Assembly (NCBI RefSeq): GCF_002924445.1
Contig: NZ_PIGG01000014.1
Location: 62,001-126,000 of the forward strand
DNA from: Minwuia thermotolerans
Lineage (GTDB): Bacteria; Pseudomonadota; Alphaproteobacteria; Minwuiales; Minwuiaceae
DNA length: 64,000 nucleotides
Reading direction: 5' to 3'
Part shown: positions 54,864 through 62,632 of the stretch, in pieces
Numbering within the stretch: position 1 is the stretch's first letter
Layout of the letters: every line of letters starts with the position of its first letter
Position numbers and translations under genes: made by a program
The notes under the pieces: model-generated
What the model was told of the DNA's origin: nothing
Database searches by the model: none
The model's input: the letters and a program-made list of their open reading frames with translations, nothing else

Positions 54864-55216
54864 CCGTCGACACCTTCAAATTCACCCATCCTGTTACTGC
54901 GACCCGCAGTTAGCTCGACTGGATAGCCGCAAAAGGGGTCAACAACAACCCCGAAGGGCCAAGGATTCCCTAAACTTGCGTCTTGTTGCGAATTTGCAGC
55001 ATCGCCATTTCTTGCATCCGCCGCCAACCCGCCCGTTCCAGCCGCCCTGCAGTCTCCCTCGTCAAACGCATTCCGCCCGCGGCGCTGTCGCGGGCATGGA
55101 GCGGCACGATACGGCCCGTCGGTTAACAAGCTGTTGCGACCCGCCCCGCAACAAACCGCCCCTCCGCCATGCAACCGAGGCATATCATAGTACCATTGCC
55201 CTGCCGCGTCCACGAA
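54864..55216. other. Intergenic region upstream of the glycan operon
   Basis: 353 bases without a convincing gene. It must hold the promoter of the glycan operon and the end of the oxidoreductase gene. A short GGGGT/ACCCC inverted repeat (around 54936-54953) and a GTTGCG/CGCAAC repeat (55133-55152) are visible but weak. No consensus promoter stands out. Confidence 0.4.
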
Positions 55217-56191
55217 TCAGGTCGTGAGCACCACCTTACCGATGACCTCCCGCCGTGACAGCAGCGCCAGCGCCCCGGCCGCCTCCGCCAATGGAAGACG
55301 GGCATGAACGTGAGGATTGATCCGCCCCGCGCCCGCAAGTTCCAGCATGTGGGCGATGATCGCCCGGCCCGCCGCAGGATCCCGGCGGCCATATTCCCCG
55401 GCCCTGACGCCGATCACCGAACAGCTCTTCAACAACGCGTAGTTCGCGGGCACCTCCGGGATGGCGCCGCCCGCGAAGCCGATGACCAGAAACCGTCCCC
55501 CCCAGGCGATGCAGCGCAGGGACTGGAACAGGACGTCTCCGCCCACCGGGTCGTAGACGACGTCTGCGCCGGCGCCGCGGGTGATCTCCTGCACGCGGTC
55601 GCGGAAGTTCTCGCTGCGGTGATCGACGACCACCTCCGCACCCTTGGCCCTTACAGCCTCGGCTTTCGCGTCGCTGCCCACGACGGCGATGACCCGGCTC
55701 CCGAGCGCCGCGGCGAGCTCCACCGCTGCGAGGCCGACGCCGCCGGCCGCGCCGTGCACCAGAACCCACTCGCCGGCCTTCAGGCGGCCACGGCTGATCA
55801 GCCCGACATAAGCCGTGTTGTAGGCGGACCAGAACGCCGCGCCCTCGGCGAAGTCCCAGTTTCCGGGAAGCGGCACCGCCCATTCGGCCGGCACCACCGC
55901 TTCCTCCGCATACAGGCCATTGCGCGCGTGGATGATCACCCGGTCGCCCGGCGCGAACGCATCGACGCCCTCGCCCGTCTCCACAACCTCGCCCGCGCCC
56001 TCCATGCCGGGGACGAAGGGCGGATCGGGCCGGAACTGGTACTTGCCGGCGATCATCAGGATGTCCGGGAAATTCAGTCCCGCGGCGCGCACGCGCACGC
56101 GAATCTCGCCCGGCCCCGCCGACGGCGCCGGCAGATCCTGCAGCTTCATGATCTCGGGCGGGCCGAGTTCGTTCACCATCATCGCCTTCAT
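55217..56191 (-). CDS. NADPH:quinone oxidoreductase-like MDR protein
   Basis: A 324-residue zinc-free medium-chain dehydrogenase/reductase: MKAMMVNELGPPEIMKLQDL, VRVRAAGLNFPDILMIAGKYQ, PGMEGAGEVVETGEGVD, and the nucleotide motif LVHGAAGGVGLAAVELAAALG. It may reduce quinones or enoyl-CoA-type substrates with NADPH. Divergent from ccdA, 126 bases apart. Confidence 0.9.
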   Translation of the reverse strand: MKAMMVNELGPPEIMKLQDLPAPSAGPGEIRVRVRAAGLNFPDILMIAGKYQFRPDPPFVPGMEGAGEVVETGEGVDAFAPGDRVIIHARNGLYAEEAVVPAEWAVPLPGNWDFAEGAAFWSAYNTAYVGLISRGRLKAGEWVLVHGAAGGVGLAAVELAAALGSRVIAVVGSDAKAEAVRAKGAEVVVDHRSENFRDRVQEITRGAGADVVYDPVGGDVLFQSLRCIAWGGRFLVIGFAGGAIPEVPANYALLKSCSVIGVRAGEYGRRDPAAGRAIIAHMLELAGAGRINPHVHARLPLAEAAGALALLSRREVIGKVVLTT

Positions 56192-56317
56192 GGGATCGCA
56201 CTATAGGCGCTGGCGCGGATGGTGGAAGCGCAGGCGGCGCTTGACGGCCATGTGATTGGCGCGATAGCTCCCGCGCCCGGTAACGGTGCGTTCCTCGGCA
56301 CACAGGGCGGGCGGCAC

Positions 56318-57061
56318 ATGGCGGCGGGCTTCGGCGAATATCTCACGGCGGCGGGAGGCGGGTTCATCTCGTTCCTGAGCCCCTGCGTCCTGCCCCTCGT
56401 ACCCGCCTATCTCTGCTATCTCGCCGGCACCAGCTACGAAGAACTGTCGGAAAAGGCCGGCCGGGACCGCGCCGTGACCCGCCGGGTTGTGTGGATGTCG
56501 GTCTTCTTCGTCCTCGGCTTCTCGATCGTCTTCGTCGCCCTCGGCGCCGGCGCCAGCGCGGTGACGCAGTTCCTCCGGCCGAATCTCGATCTGCTGGGCA
56601 AGATCGCCGGCGCCATCATCATCGTCTTCGGCCTGCACATGGTCGGCGTCTTCCGGATCGCCTTCCTGAACCGGGAAGCGCGTCTGGAGACGGCGACAAA
56701 GGGTCTGCGGGCGCCGGGCGCGGTGGTGCTCGGCATGGCCTTCGGTTTCGGCTGGACGCCCTGCATCGGCCCGATCCTGGCGACCATCCTGGCGCTGGCG
56801 GCAAGCGAACAGAACGTCGCCGCCGGCGCCTCGTTGCTGGCGGTCTATGCGCTCGGCCTCGGCATTCCTTTCGTGCTGGCCGCCATCGGCGTGCAGGCCT
56901 TCCTCGGCTTCCTGGTCCGTTTCCGCCGGCACCTGCGCACCGTCGAGATCGTCACCGGCCTGCTGCTGATCGCGACGGGCGTGCTGATCTTCACGAATCG
57001 ACTTCAGGTCATCGCCATCTGGATGCTGGAGGCCTTTCCCGTGCTGGGCGAGATCGGCTGA
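56318..57061 (+). CDS. ccdA: CcdA-type thiol-disulfide electron transporter
   Basis: A 247-residue membrane protein with six helices that carries reducing equivalents from thioredoxin to periplasmic thiol proteins needed for cytochrome c assembly. The paired active-site cysteines lie in SFLSPCVLPLVPAYLCYLAG and GFGWTPCIGPILATIL. The ATG at 56318, after GGGCGGG, fits the family; the longer frame from 56219 does not. It is 90 bases upstream of soeA and co-directional. Confidence 0.93.
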   Translation: MAAGFGEYLTAAGGGFISFLSPCVLPLVPAYLCYLAGTSYEELSEKAGRDRAVTRRVVWMSVFFVLGFSIVFVALGAGASAVTQFLRPNLDLLGKIAGAIIIVFGLHMVGVFRIAFLNREARLETATKGLRAPGAVVLGMAFGFGWTPCIGPILATILALAASEQNVAAGASLLAVYALGLGIPFVLAAIGVQAFLGFLVRFRRHLRTVEIVTGLLLIATGVLIFTNRLQVIAIWMLEAFPVLGEIG

Positions 57062-57151
57062 GGTGACAGCCATTGCGCCGCCGCGTCAGGATCGGCGAAA
57101 CTCCACCTGAAATCTGGTAAATCCGGACCGGGGAAATTCGGGGAGGCCGCG

Positions 57152-59995
57152 GTGCCCGACAACGCGACCGACAGACGTATCGCCAAGACCACCTGCTACA
57201 TGTGCGCCTGCCGGTGCGGCATCGACGTGCATCTGGAGGGCGGACGCATCCGCTATATCGCCGGCAACCGCGATCATCCGGTGAACAAGGGCGTGCTCTG
57301 CGCCAAGGGCTCCGCGGGCATCATGCATCACTATTCGCCGGCGAGGCTGCGCAAGCCGCTGAAGCGGGCCGGCCCGCGCGGCGAAGGCCGCTTCGAGGAG
57401 ATCGAGTGGGAGGACGCGCTGGACCAGGCCACGGCCTGGCTGGCCCGCGCCCGCGCCACCGATCCGCGCAAGCTCGCCTTCTTCACCGGCCGCGACCAGA
57501 GCCAGTCGCTGACCAGCTACTGGGCGCAGATGTTCGGCACGCCCAACTACGCCGCTCATGGCGGCTTCTGCTCGGTCAACATGGCGGCGGCCGGTATCTA
57601 CACGATGGGCGGGTCGTTCTGGGAATTCGGTCAGCCGGACTGGGAGCGCACGAAACTGTTCCTGCTCTTCGGCGTCGCCGAGGACCATGACAGCAACCCG
57701 ATCAAGATGGGCCTGGCGAAGCTGAAGGAACGCGGCGCGCGCATCGTCTCGGTCAACCCGATCCGCACCGGCTATTCGGCCATCGCCGACCAGTGGCTCG
57801 GCATCCGTCCCGGTTCGGACGGCCTGCTCGTGCTGTCGCTGATCCACGAGGTTCTGAAGGCGGGCCGCGTCGATCTGGACTATCTGATCCGCTATACCAA
57901 CGCCGCCTGGCTGGTGATCGACGCACCGGGCGAAGCCGACGACGGCCTGTTCCTGCGCGATGCGGGCGGCGCGGAGATGGTGCTGGACCGGCGATCGGGC
58001 GAGGCGGTTTCCAAGGGGGCGACACGGGGCCCGGCGCTGCGCGGGCGTGTCGATCTGGGTGGCGGCCGCAGCGCCCGGCCGGTCTTCGAGCGCATCGCCG
58101 AAACCTATCTGGACAACGACTACGCGCCCGATGCGGTGGCCGGACGCACCGGCATCGACGCCGGCACGATACGTGCGCTGGCCGACGAGATCGGCCGCGT
58201 CGCCTTCGACGAGGAAATCTCGATCGAGCAGCCCTGGACCGACATGAACGGCGAGCGCCACGAACGCTTCGTCGGCCGGCCCGTCAGCTTTCACGCCATG
58301 CGCGGCATCTCGGCCCATTCCAACGGCTTCCAGACCTGCAGGGCGCTGCACCTGCTGCAGATCCTGCTCGGCGCCATCGAATGTCCGGGCGGGTTCCGCT
58401 TCAAGCCGCCCTACCCCAAGCCAATGGAGGCGCACCCGAAACCGACGGGCGCCAGCGTCGTCGGCGCGATCACGCCGCATCAGCCGCTGGCCGGGCCGCA
58501 TCTGGGTTTTCCGCGCGGGCCCGATGACCTGTTGCTGGACGAAGCGGGTGGCGCGCTGCGTATCGACAAGGCCTTTTCCTGGGACGCGCCGCTGGCCGCC
58601 CACGGCATGATGCAAATGGTGATCGCCAACGCGTTCGAGGGCGATCCCTACCCCATCGATGTCCTGTTCCTCTACATGGCCAACATGGCCTGGAATTCCT
58701 CGATGAACACGGCCGGAACCATGGAGATGCTGACCGCCGTGGACGAGGTGACCGGCGAGTACCGCATTCCGAAGATCATTGTCTCCGACGCCTACCAGTC
58801 GGAAATGACGGCCTATGCCGATTTGATCCTGCCCGACACGACCTACCTGGAGCGCCACGACTGCATTTCCCTGCTCGACCGCCCGATCGGCGAGCCGGAG
58901 CTGGTCGCCGACGCGATCCGCTGGCCGGTGCTCGAACCCGACCGGGAGGTGCGCGGCTTCCAGTCGGTGCTGATCGATCTGGCGTCGCGCCTTGGCCTGC
59001 CCGGCTTCATCGCCGAGACCGGCGCGCCGGCCTATGCCGATTATGCCGACTACATGGTGAATCACCAGCGCCGGCCCGGGGTCGGCCCCCTCGCCGGCTG
59101 GCGCGGCGCAGAGGGCGAAGATCAGGGCCGCGGCGAACCCAATCCCGATCAGATCGACCGCTATATCGCCAACGGCGGCTTCTGGAGCACGGAGATCCCC
59201 GAGGAGGCCCGCTTCTTCAAGTTCGCCAATCGGGCGTACCAGGACTTCGCCGTCGAAATGGGTTTCTACGACGCGCCGCAGCCGGTGACCTTCCAGCTCT
59301 GGCTGGAGCCGCTGCAGAAATTCCGCCTCGCCGCCGAGGGTCATGGCGAACGGCAGCCGCCGGGACATCTGAGACAGCGGATCGTGGAGGCCTTCGCCCC
59401 GTTGCCGATCTGGTATCCGCCGCACGAGGGCGAGATGATCGACGGCGAGGCGTTTCCCCTGCACGCGCTGACCCAGCGGCCCATGGCCATGTACCACAGC
59501 TGGGGTTCCCAGAACGCCTGGCTCAGACAGATACACACCGCCAACGCGCTCTACGTCCCCGACGCCATCTGCAGGGAGATGGAACTGGAAGACGGCGATC
59601 TGGTCGACGTCGTCTCCCACCACGGCCGCATCCGCGTCGCCGTGCAGCGCATGGCGGCGGTCAACGGATCGACGGTCTGGACCTGGAACGCCATCGGCAA
59701 GCGGCCCGGCGCCTGGCGGCTGGACCCGGACGCGCCGGAGGCCGAGCGGGGTTTCCTGCTCAACCACCTGATCCACGAACTGCTGCCCCGTGGCGGCAGC
59801 GGCCACCGGATCGGCAATTGCGACCCGATCACCGGCCAGGCCGCATGGTTCGATCTGCGGGTCCGGCTGGAGAAGGTGGCCGACCACGATCTCGCCCGCA
59901 CCCTGCCCCGCTTCCCGGCGCAGCAGCCCGCACCCGGCGCGGAGCCCGCACCGGCGATGCAGGCCTGGCACCCGTCCCGCCCGGTGAAACGATGA
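57152..59995 (+). CDS. soeA: SoeA-like molybdopterin oxidoreductase catalytic subunit
   Basis: A 947-residue molybdenum enzyme of the DMSO-reductase family. The N-terminal [4Fe-4S] ligands are C15, C18, C22 and C50 (TTCYMCACRCGIDVHL, GVLCAKGS), and C140 in HGGFCSVNMA is a plausible molybdenum ligand. No Tat signal is present, so it works in the cytoplasm, as known for SoeABC, which oxidises sulfite to sulfate. Length and the soeB/soeC neighbours fit SoeA. The GTG at 57152 follows GGGAGG. Polysulfide- or thiosulfate-reductase relatives are the main alternative. Confidence 0.85.
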   Translation: MPDNATDRRIAKTTCYMCACRCGIDVHLEGGRIRYIAGNRDHPVNKGVLCAKGSAGIMHHYSPARLRKPLKRAGPRGEGRFEEIEWEDALDQATAWLARARATDPRKLAFFTGRDQSQSLTSYWAQMFGTPNYAAHGGFCSVNMAAAGIYTMGGSFWEFGQPDWERTKLFLLFGVAEDHDSNPIKMGLAKLKERGARIVSVNPIRTGYSAIADQWLGIRPGSDGLLVLSLIHEVLKAGRVDLDYLIRYTNAAWLVIDAPGEADDGLFLRDAGGAEMVLDRRSGEAVSKGATRGPALRGRVDLGGGRSARPVFERIAETYLDNDYAPDAVAGRTGIDAGTIRALADEIGRVAFDEEISIEQPWTDMNGERHERFVGRPVSFHAMRGISAHSNGFQTCRALHLLQILLGAIECPGGFRFKPPYPKPMEAHPKPTGASVVGAITPHQPLAGPHLGFPRGPDDLLLDEAGGALRIDKAFSWDAPLAAHGMMQMVIANAFEGDPYPIDVLFLYMANMAWNSSMNTAGTMEMLTAVDEVTGEYRIPKIIVSDAYQSEMTAYADLILPDTTYLERHDCISLLDRPIGEPELVADAIRWPVLEPDREVRGFQSVLIDLASRLGLPGFIAETGAPAYADYADYMVNHQRRPGVGPLAGWRGAEGEDQGRGEPNPDQIDRYIANGGFWSTEIPEEARFFKFANRAYQDFAVEMGFYDAPQPVTFQLWLEPLQKFRLAAEGHGERQPPGHLRQRIVEAFAPLPIWYPPHEGEMIDGEAFPLHALTQRPMAMYHSWGSQNAWLRQIHTANALYVPDAICREMELEDGDLVDVVSHHGRIRVAVQRMAAVNGSTVWTWNAIGKRPGAWRLDPDAPEAERGFLLNHLIHELLPRGGSGHRIGNCDPITGQAAWFDLRVRLEKVADHDLARTLPRFPAQQPAPGAEPAPAMQAWHPSRPVKR

Positions 59996-60726
59996 CAGGG
60001 CTACCCGAAGGAACAGGGAAGAAGCTCGGCCTGGTGATCGATCTGGACACCTGCGTCGGCTGTCACGCCTGCGCCGTGAACTGCAAGGAATGGAACACCG
60101 GCGGCGACCTGGTCCCGCTCGCCGACGCCGATCCCTATGGCACGGCTGTCTCGGGCGCCTGGCTCAACCGCATCCACAGTTTCGAATGTCGCCAGGGCGA
60201 GGACACGCGGCTGGTGCACTTCCCGAAGTCCTGCCTGCACTGCGACGACGCACCCTGCGTCACCGTCTGTCCGACCGGCGCATCGCTGAAGCGCGCCGAG
60301 GACGGCATCGTGCTGGTCGACGAGGACCGCTGCATGGGCTGCGGCCTCTGCGCCTGGGCCTGCCCCTATGGCGCGCGCGAAATGGATCCGGCGGCCGGGG
60401 TGATGAAGAAGTGCACGCTCTGCGTCGACCGCATCTATTCGGAAGACCTGCCGGAGGAAGACCGTATCCCCGCCTGCGTCCGCACCTGTCCGGCGAACGC
60501 GCGCCATTTCGGCGATCTCGCCGACCCGGATTCGGATGTCAGCCGGCTGGTCGCCGAGCGTGGCGGCATCGACCTCATGGCCGAAATGGGCACGAAGCCC
60601 GTCAACAAGTACCTGCCGCCGCGCCGGCGCGAGACGCCACCGCCGGTTCGGGCCCCCGCTGAGACCGGCGAAGGGCTGACCGGATTCTGGAAATGGCTCG
60701 ACGGCGCGCTGGAGAAGCTGGGATGA
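59992..60726 (+). CDS. soeB: SoeB-like four-cluster iron-sulfur subunit
   Basis: A 244-residue ferredoxin-like electron-transfer subunit with four cysteine groups: TCVGCHACAVNCKEW, SCLHCDDAPCVTVCPTG, RCMGCGLCAWACPYG and KCTLCVDRI ... CVRTCPANA. It passes electrons from SoeA to the membrane subunit. The ATG overlaps the soeA stop. A C-terminal extension of about 50 residues ends in FWKWLDGALEKLG. Confidence 0.9.
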   Translation: MTGLPEGTGKKLGLVIDLDTCVGCHACAVNCKEWNTGGDLVPLADADPYGTAVSGAWLNRIHSFECRQGEDTRLVHFPKSCLHCDDAPCVTVCPTGASLKRAEDGIVLVDEDRCMGCGLCAWACPYGAREMDPAAGVMKKCTLCVDRIYSEDLPEEDRIPACVRTCPANARHFGDLADPDSDVSRLVAERGGIDLMAEMGTKPVNKYLPPRRRETPPPVRAPAETGEGLTGFWKWLDGALEKLG

Positions 60727-60783
60727 CATCCATGTATTACCGGGGCAAAACCTGCCGCCTGAGACTGTATCGGACTGCGTGAC

Positions 60784-61713
60784 ATGTACCCTGCCTTCTC
60801 CATCATCGTCTTCACCGTGCTGTCAGGCGCCGGCTTCGGCGCCATGGCGGCCGCGACGCTGCTGGTGAGTTACCTGGGCGTACTGGGCTTCGACATCACG
60901 ATGATCCTGGGTTTCGTGCTGGCCGGCATCGGGCTGGGCGGCTCGGTGCTGCACCTGCAGTCGCCCTGGCGCGCGCGCTACTCGCTCAGCCAGTGGCGGA
61001 CGAGCTGGCTGAGCCGGGAAGGCGTCTTCGCCCTCGCCACCATGGTGCTGGCCTTCATCGTGATCGTCGGCCATCTGCTGCAGCCGATCCAGGCTCATGA
61101 AGGCTTCGGCGCATGGCGTATTTCGGGCATCATCGCCGCCCTGCTCTGCTTCGCCACGGTCCGCGCCACCGGCATGATCTACCAGTCGCTGAAGGCGGTG
61201 CCGGCCTGGTCGAGTCAGCCGACCAGCCTGATGTTCCTGATCTTTGCCGCCACTTCCGGCGGCCTGATCGCGCTCTCCGCCGCCGGACCGTCGTCGAACA
61301 TGGCCTATGGCGTGGCCCTCTTCTTCCTGTTCGTGGCCTGGTATTTCAAGGCCGTGATCTGGGCCCGCGTCGACCGTCTGGAACCCACGGCGACCGTCGG
61401 CTCGGCCACGGGCCTCGGCGACCATGACGACGTTCGCCTGTTCGAACGGCCCCATGTCACCGAGAACTGGCTCACCTCGGAAATGGGCTTCCGCGTCGCG
61501 CGCCGCCACGCCATGAAGCTGCGCATCCTTGCCGTCGCGGTGGGCGGCGTCCTGCCGGGCGCGATCATCGGCGGCGTGCTGGCCGGTCTGCCGCACCCGG
61601 CGGTCTGGCTGGCGGCGTTGCTGACGATCGGCGGTCTGATGGTCGAACGCTGGCTGTTCTTCGCCGAAGCGAAGCACGCCATGACCCTCTATTACGGCGA
61701 ACAGTCCGTCTGA
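60784..61713 (+). CDS. soeC: SoeC-like membrane anchor subunit (DmsC family)
   Basis: A 309-residue membrane protein with about eight helices, of the DmsC type that exchanges electrons with the quinone pool. Typical blocks are MYPAFSIIVFTVLSGAGFGAMA, HLQSPWRARYSLSQWRTSWLSREG and YQSLKAVPAWSSQPTSLMF. It starts 57 bases after soeB. With soeAB it forms a sulfite:quinone oxidoreductase-like complex. Confidence 0.9.
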   Translation: MYPAFSIIVFTVLSGAGFGAMAAATLLVSYLGVLGFDITMILGFVLAGIGLGGSVLHLQSPWRARYSLSQWRTSWLSREGVFALATMVLAFIVIVGHLLQPIQAHEGFGAWRISGIIAALLCFATVRATGMIYQSLKAVPAWSSQPTSLMFLIFAATSGGLIALSAAGPSSNMAYGVALFFLFVAWYFKAVIWARVDRLEPTATVGSATGLGDHDDVRLFERPHVTENWLTSEMGFRVARRHAMKLRILAVAVGGVLPGAIIGGVLAGLPHPAVWLAALLTIGGLMVERWLFFAEAKHAMTLYYGEQSV

Positions 61714-61769
61714 ACCCGGTTGACGCTGCGGAATCGGGTTGCGCCGGCGGGCGCCACGCGCTTAGCATT

Positions 61770-61783
61770 GTTTGTACACAAAC
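61770..61783 (+). promoter_or_regulatory. Inverted repeat upstream of the xanthine-dehydrogenase-type operon
   Basis: GTTTGT-AC-ACAAAC is a perfect six-base inverted repeat 18 bases before the first gene. The TTGTacACAA core resembles operators of GntR-family regulators, common for such operons. The match is to a general pattern only. Confidence 0.5.
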
Positions 61784-61801
61784 GAATTTGGGACCCGCCG
61801 G

Positions 61802-62632
61802 ATGCCGGAATTCGTCAGACCCGCCGGACTGGAGGAGGCGCTGGAGCGCCTGTCGGGCGGCGTCTGGACGGTGCTGGCGGGCGGCACCGACTTCTACCCC
61901 GCGCGCGTCGGCCGAGCGGTCTCGGAACCGGTCATGGACGTCACCGCGATCCGCGGCCTGCGCGGCATCGAGGCGACGGCGGAAGGCTTCCGCATCGGCG
62001 CGCTGACCACCTGGACCGACATACTGCGCGCCGATCTGCCCCCGGCCTTCGACGCCCTGAAGCTCGCCGCGCGCGAGGTCGGCTCGGTGCAGGTCCAGAA
62101 CGCCGGCACCGTCGCCGGCAATCTCTGCAACGCCTCCCCCGCCGCCGACGGGGTGCCGCCGCTGCTGATCCTCGACGCCGAGGTGGAACTGGCTTCGGCG
62201 GCCGGCCGCCGCCGCATGCCGCTGGCCGGGTTCATTCACGGCAACCGCCGCACCGCGCGCCGCGCCGATGAACTGCTGGTCGCCGTCCACGTGCCGCAGC
62301 AGGCGGCCAACGGCCAATCGACATTTCTCAAGCTCGGCGCGCGCAGGTATCTCGTCATCTCCATCGTCATGGTCGCAGCGCGGCTGGCGCGCAACGGTGA
62401 CGGCCTGACCGATGCCGCGATCTCGGTCGGCGCCTGCGCTGAGGTGGCGCAGCGCCTGCCGGCGCTGGAGCGCGACATGCTGGATGGAACGCTGCCGGGC
62501 GACTGGCCGACACCGGCGCATCTCGATGCGCTGAGCCCGATCGACGACATCCGCGCCGACGCCCCCTATCGCCGGATCGCCGCGGCGGAGGCGGTGCGTC
62601 GCGCCGTCATCGGCCTGGGAGGCTCGGTATGA
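61802..62632 (+). CDS. FAD-binding (medium) subunit of a xanthine dehydrogenase-family enzyme
   Basis: A 276-residue CoxM-like flavoprotein: MPEFVRPAGLEEALERLSGG, VLAGGTDFYPARVG for FAD pyrophosphate, VGSVQVQNAGTVAGNLCNASPAADGVPPLLILDA and a C-terminal CO-dehydrogenase flavoprotein domain. It takes electrons from the [2Fe-2S] clusters. Its stop overlaps the next start (ATGA). Substrate class of the enzyme is not determined by this subunit. Confidence 0.91.
   Translation: MPEFVRPAGLEEALERLSGGVWTVLAGGTDFYPARVGRAVSEPVMDVTAIRGLRGIEATAEGFRIGALTTWTDILRADLPPAFDALKLAAREVGSVQVQNAGTVAGNLCNASPAADGVPPLLILDAEVELASAAGRRRMPLAGFIHGNRRTARRADELLVAVHVPQQAANGQSTFLKLGARRYLVISIVMVAARLARNGDGLTDAAISVGACAEVAQRLPALERDMLDGTLPGDWPTPAHLDALSPIDDIRADAPYRRIAAAEAVRRAVIGLGGSV

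Noticed and set aside
55133-55152. GTTGCG/CGCAAC inverted repeat as operator or terminator
   Set aside because: Six-base arms with an eight-base spacer and no neighbouring promoter or U run; expected by chance at this base composition.
57086-59971. Very long open frame (961 codons) on the minus strand
   Set aside because: It lies exactly antisense to soeA, has low-complexity Arg/Gly/Ala/Asp-rich translation and no family resemblance; a GC-driven shadow.
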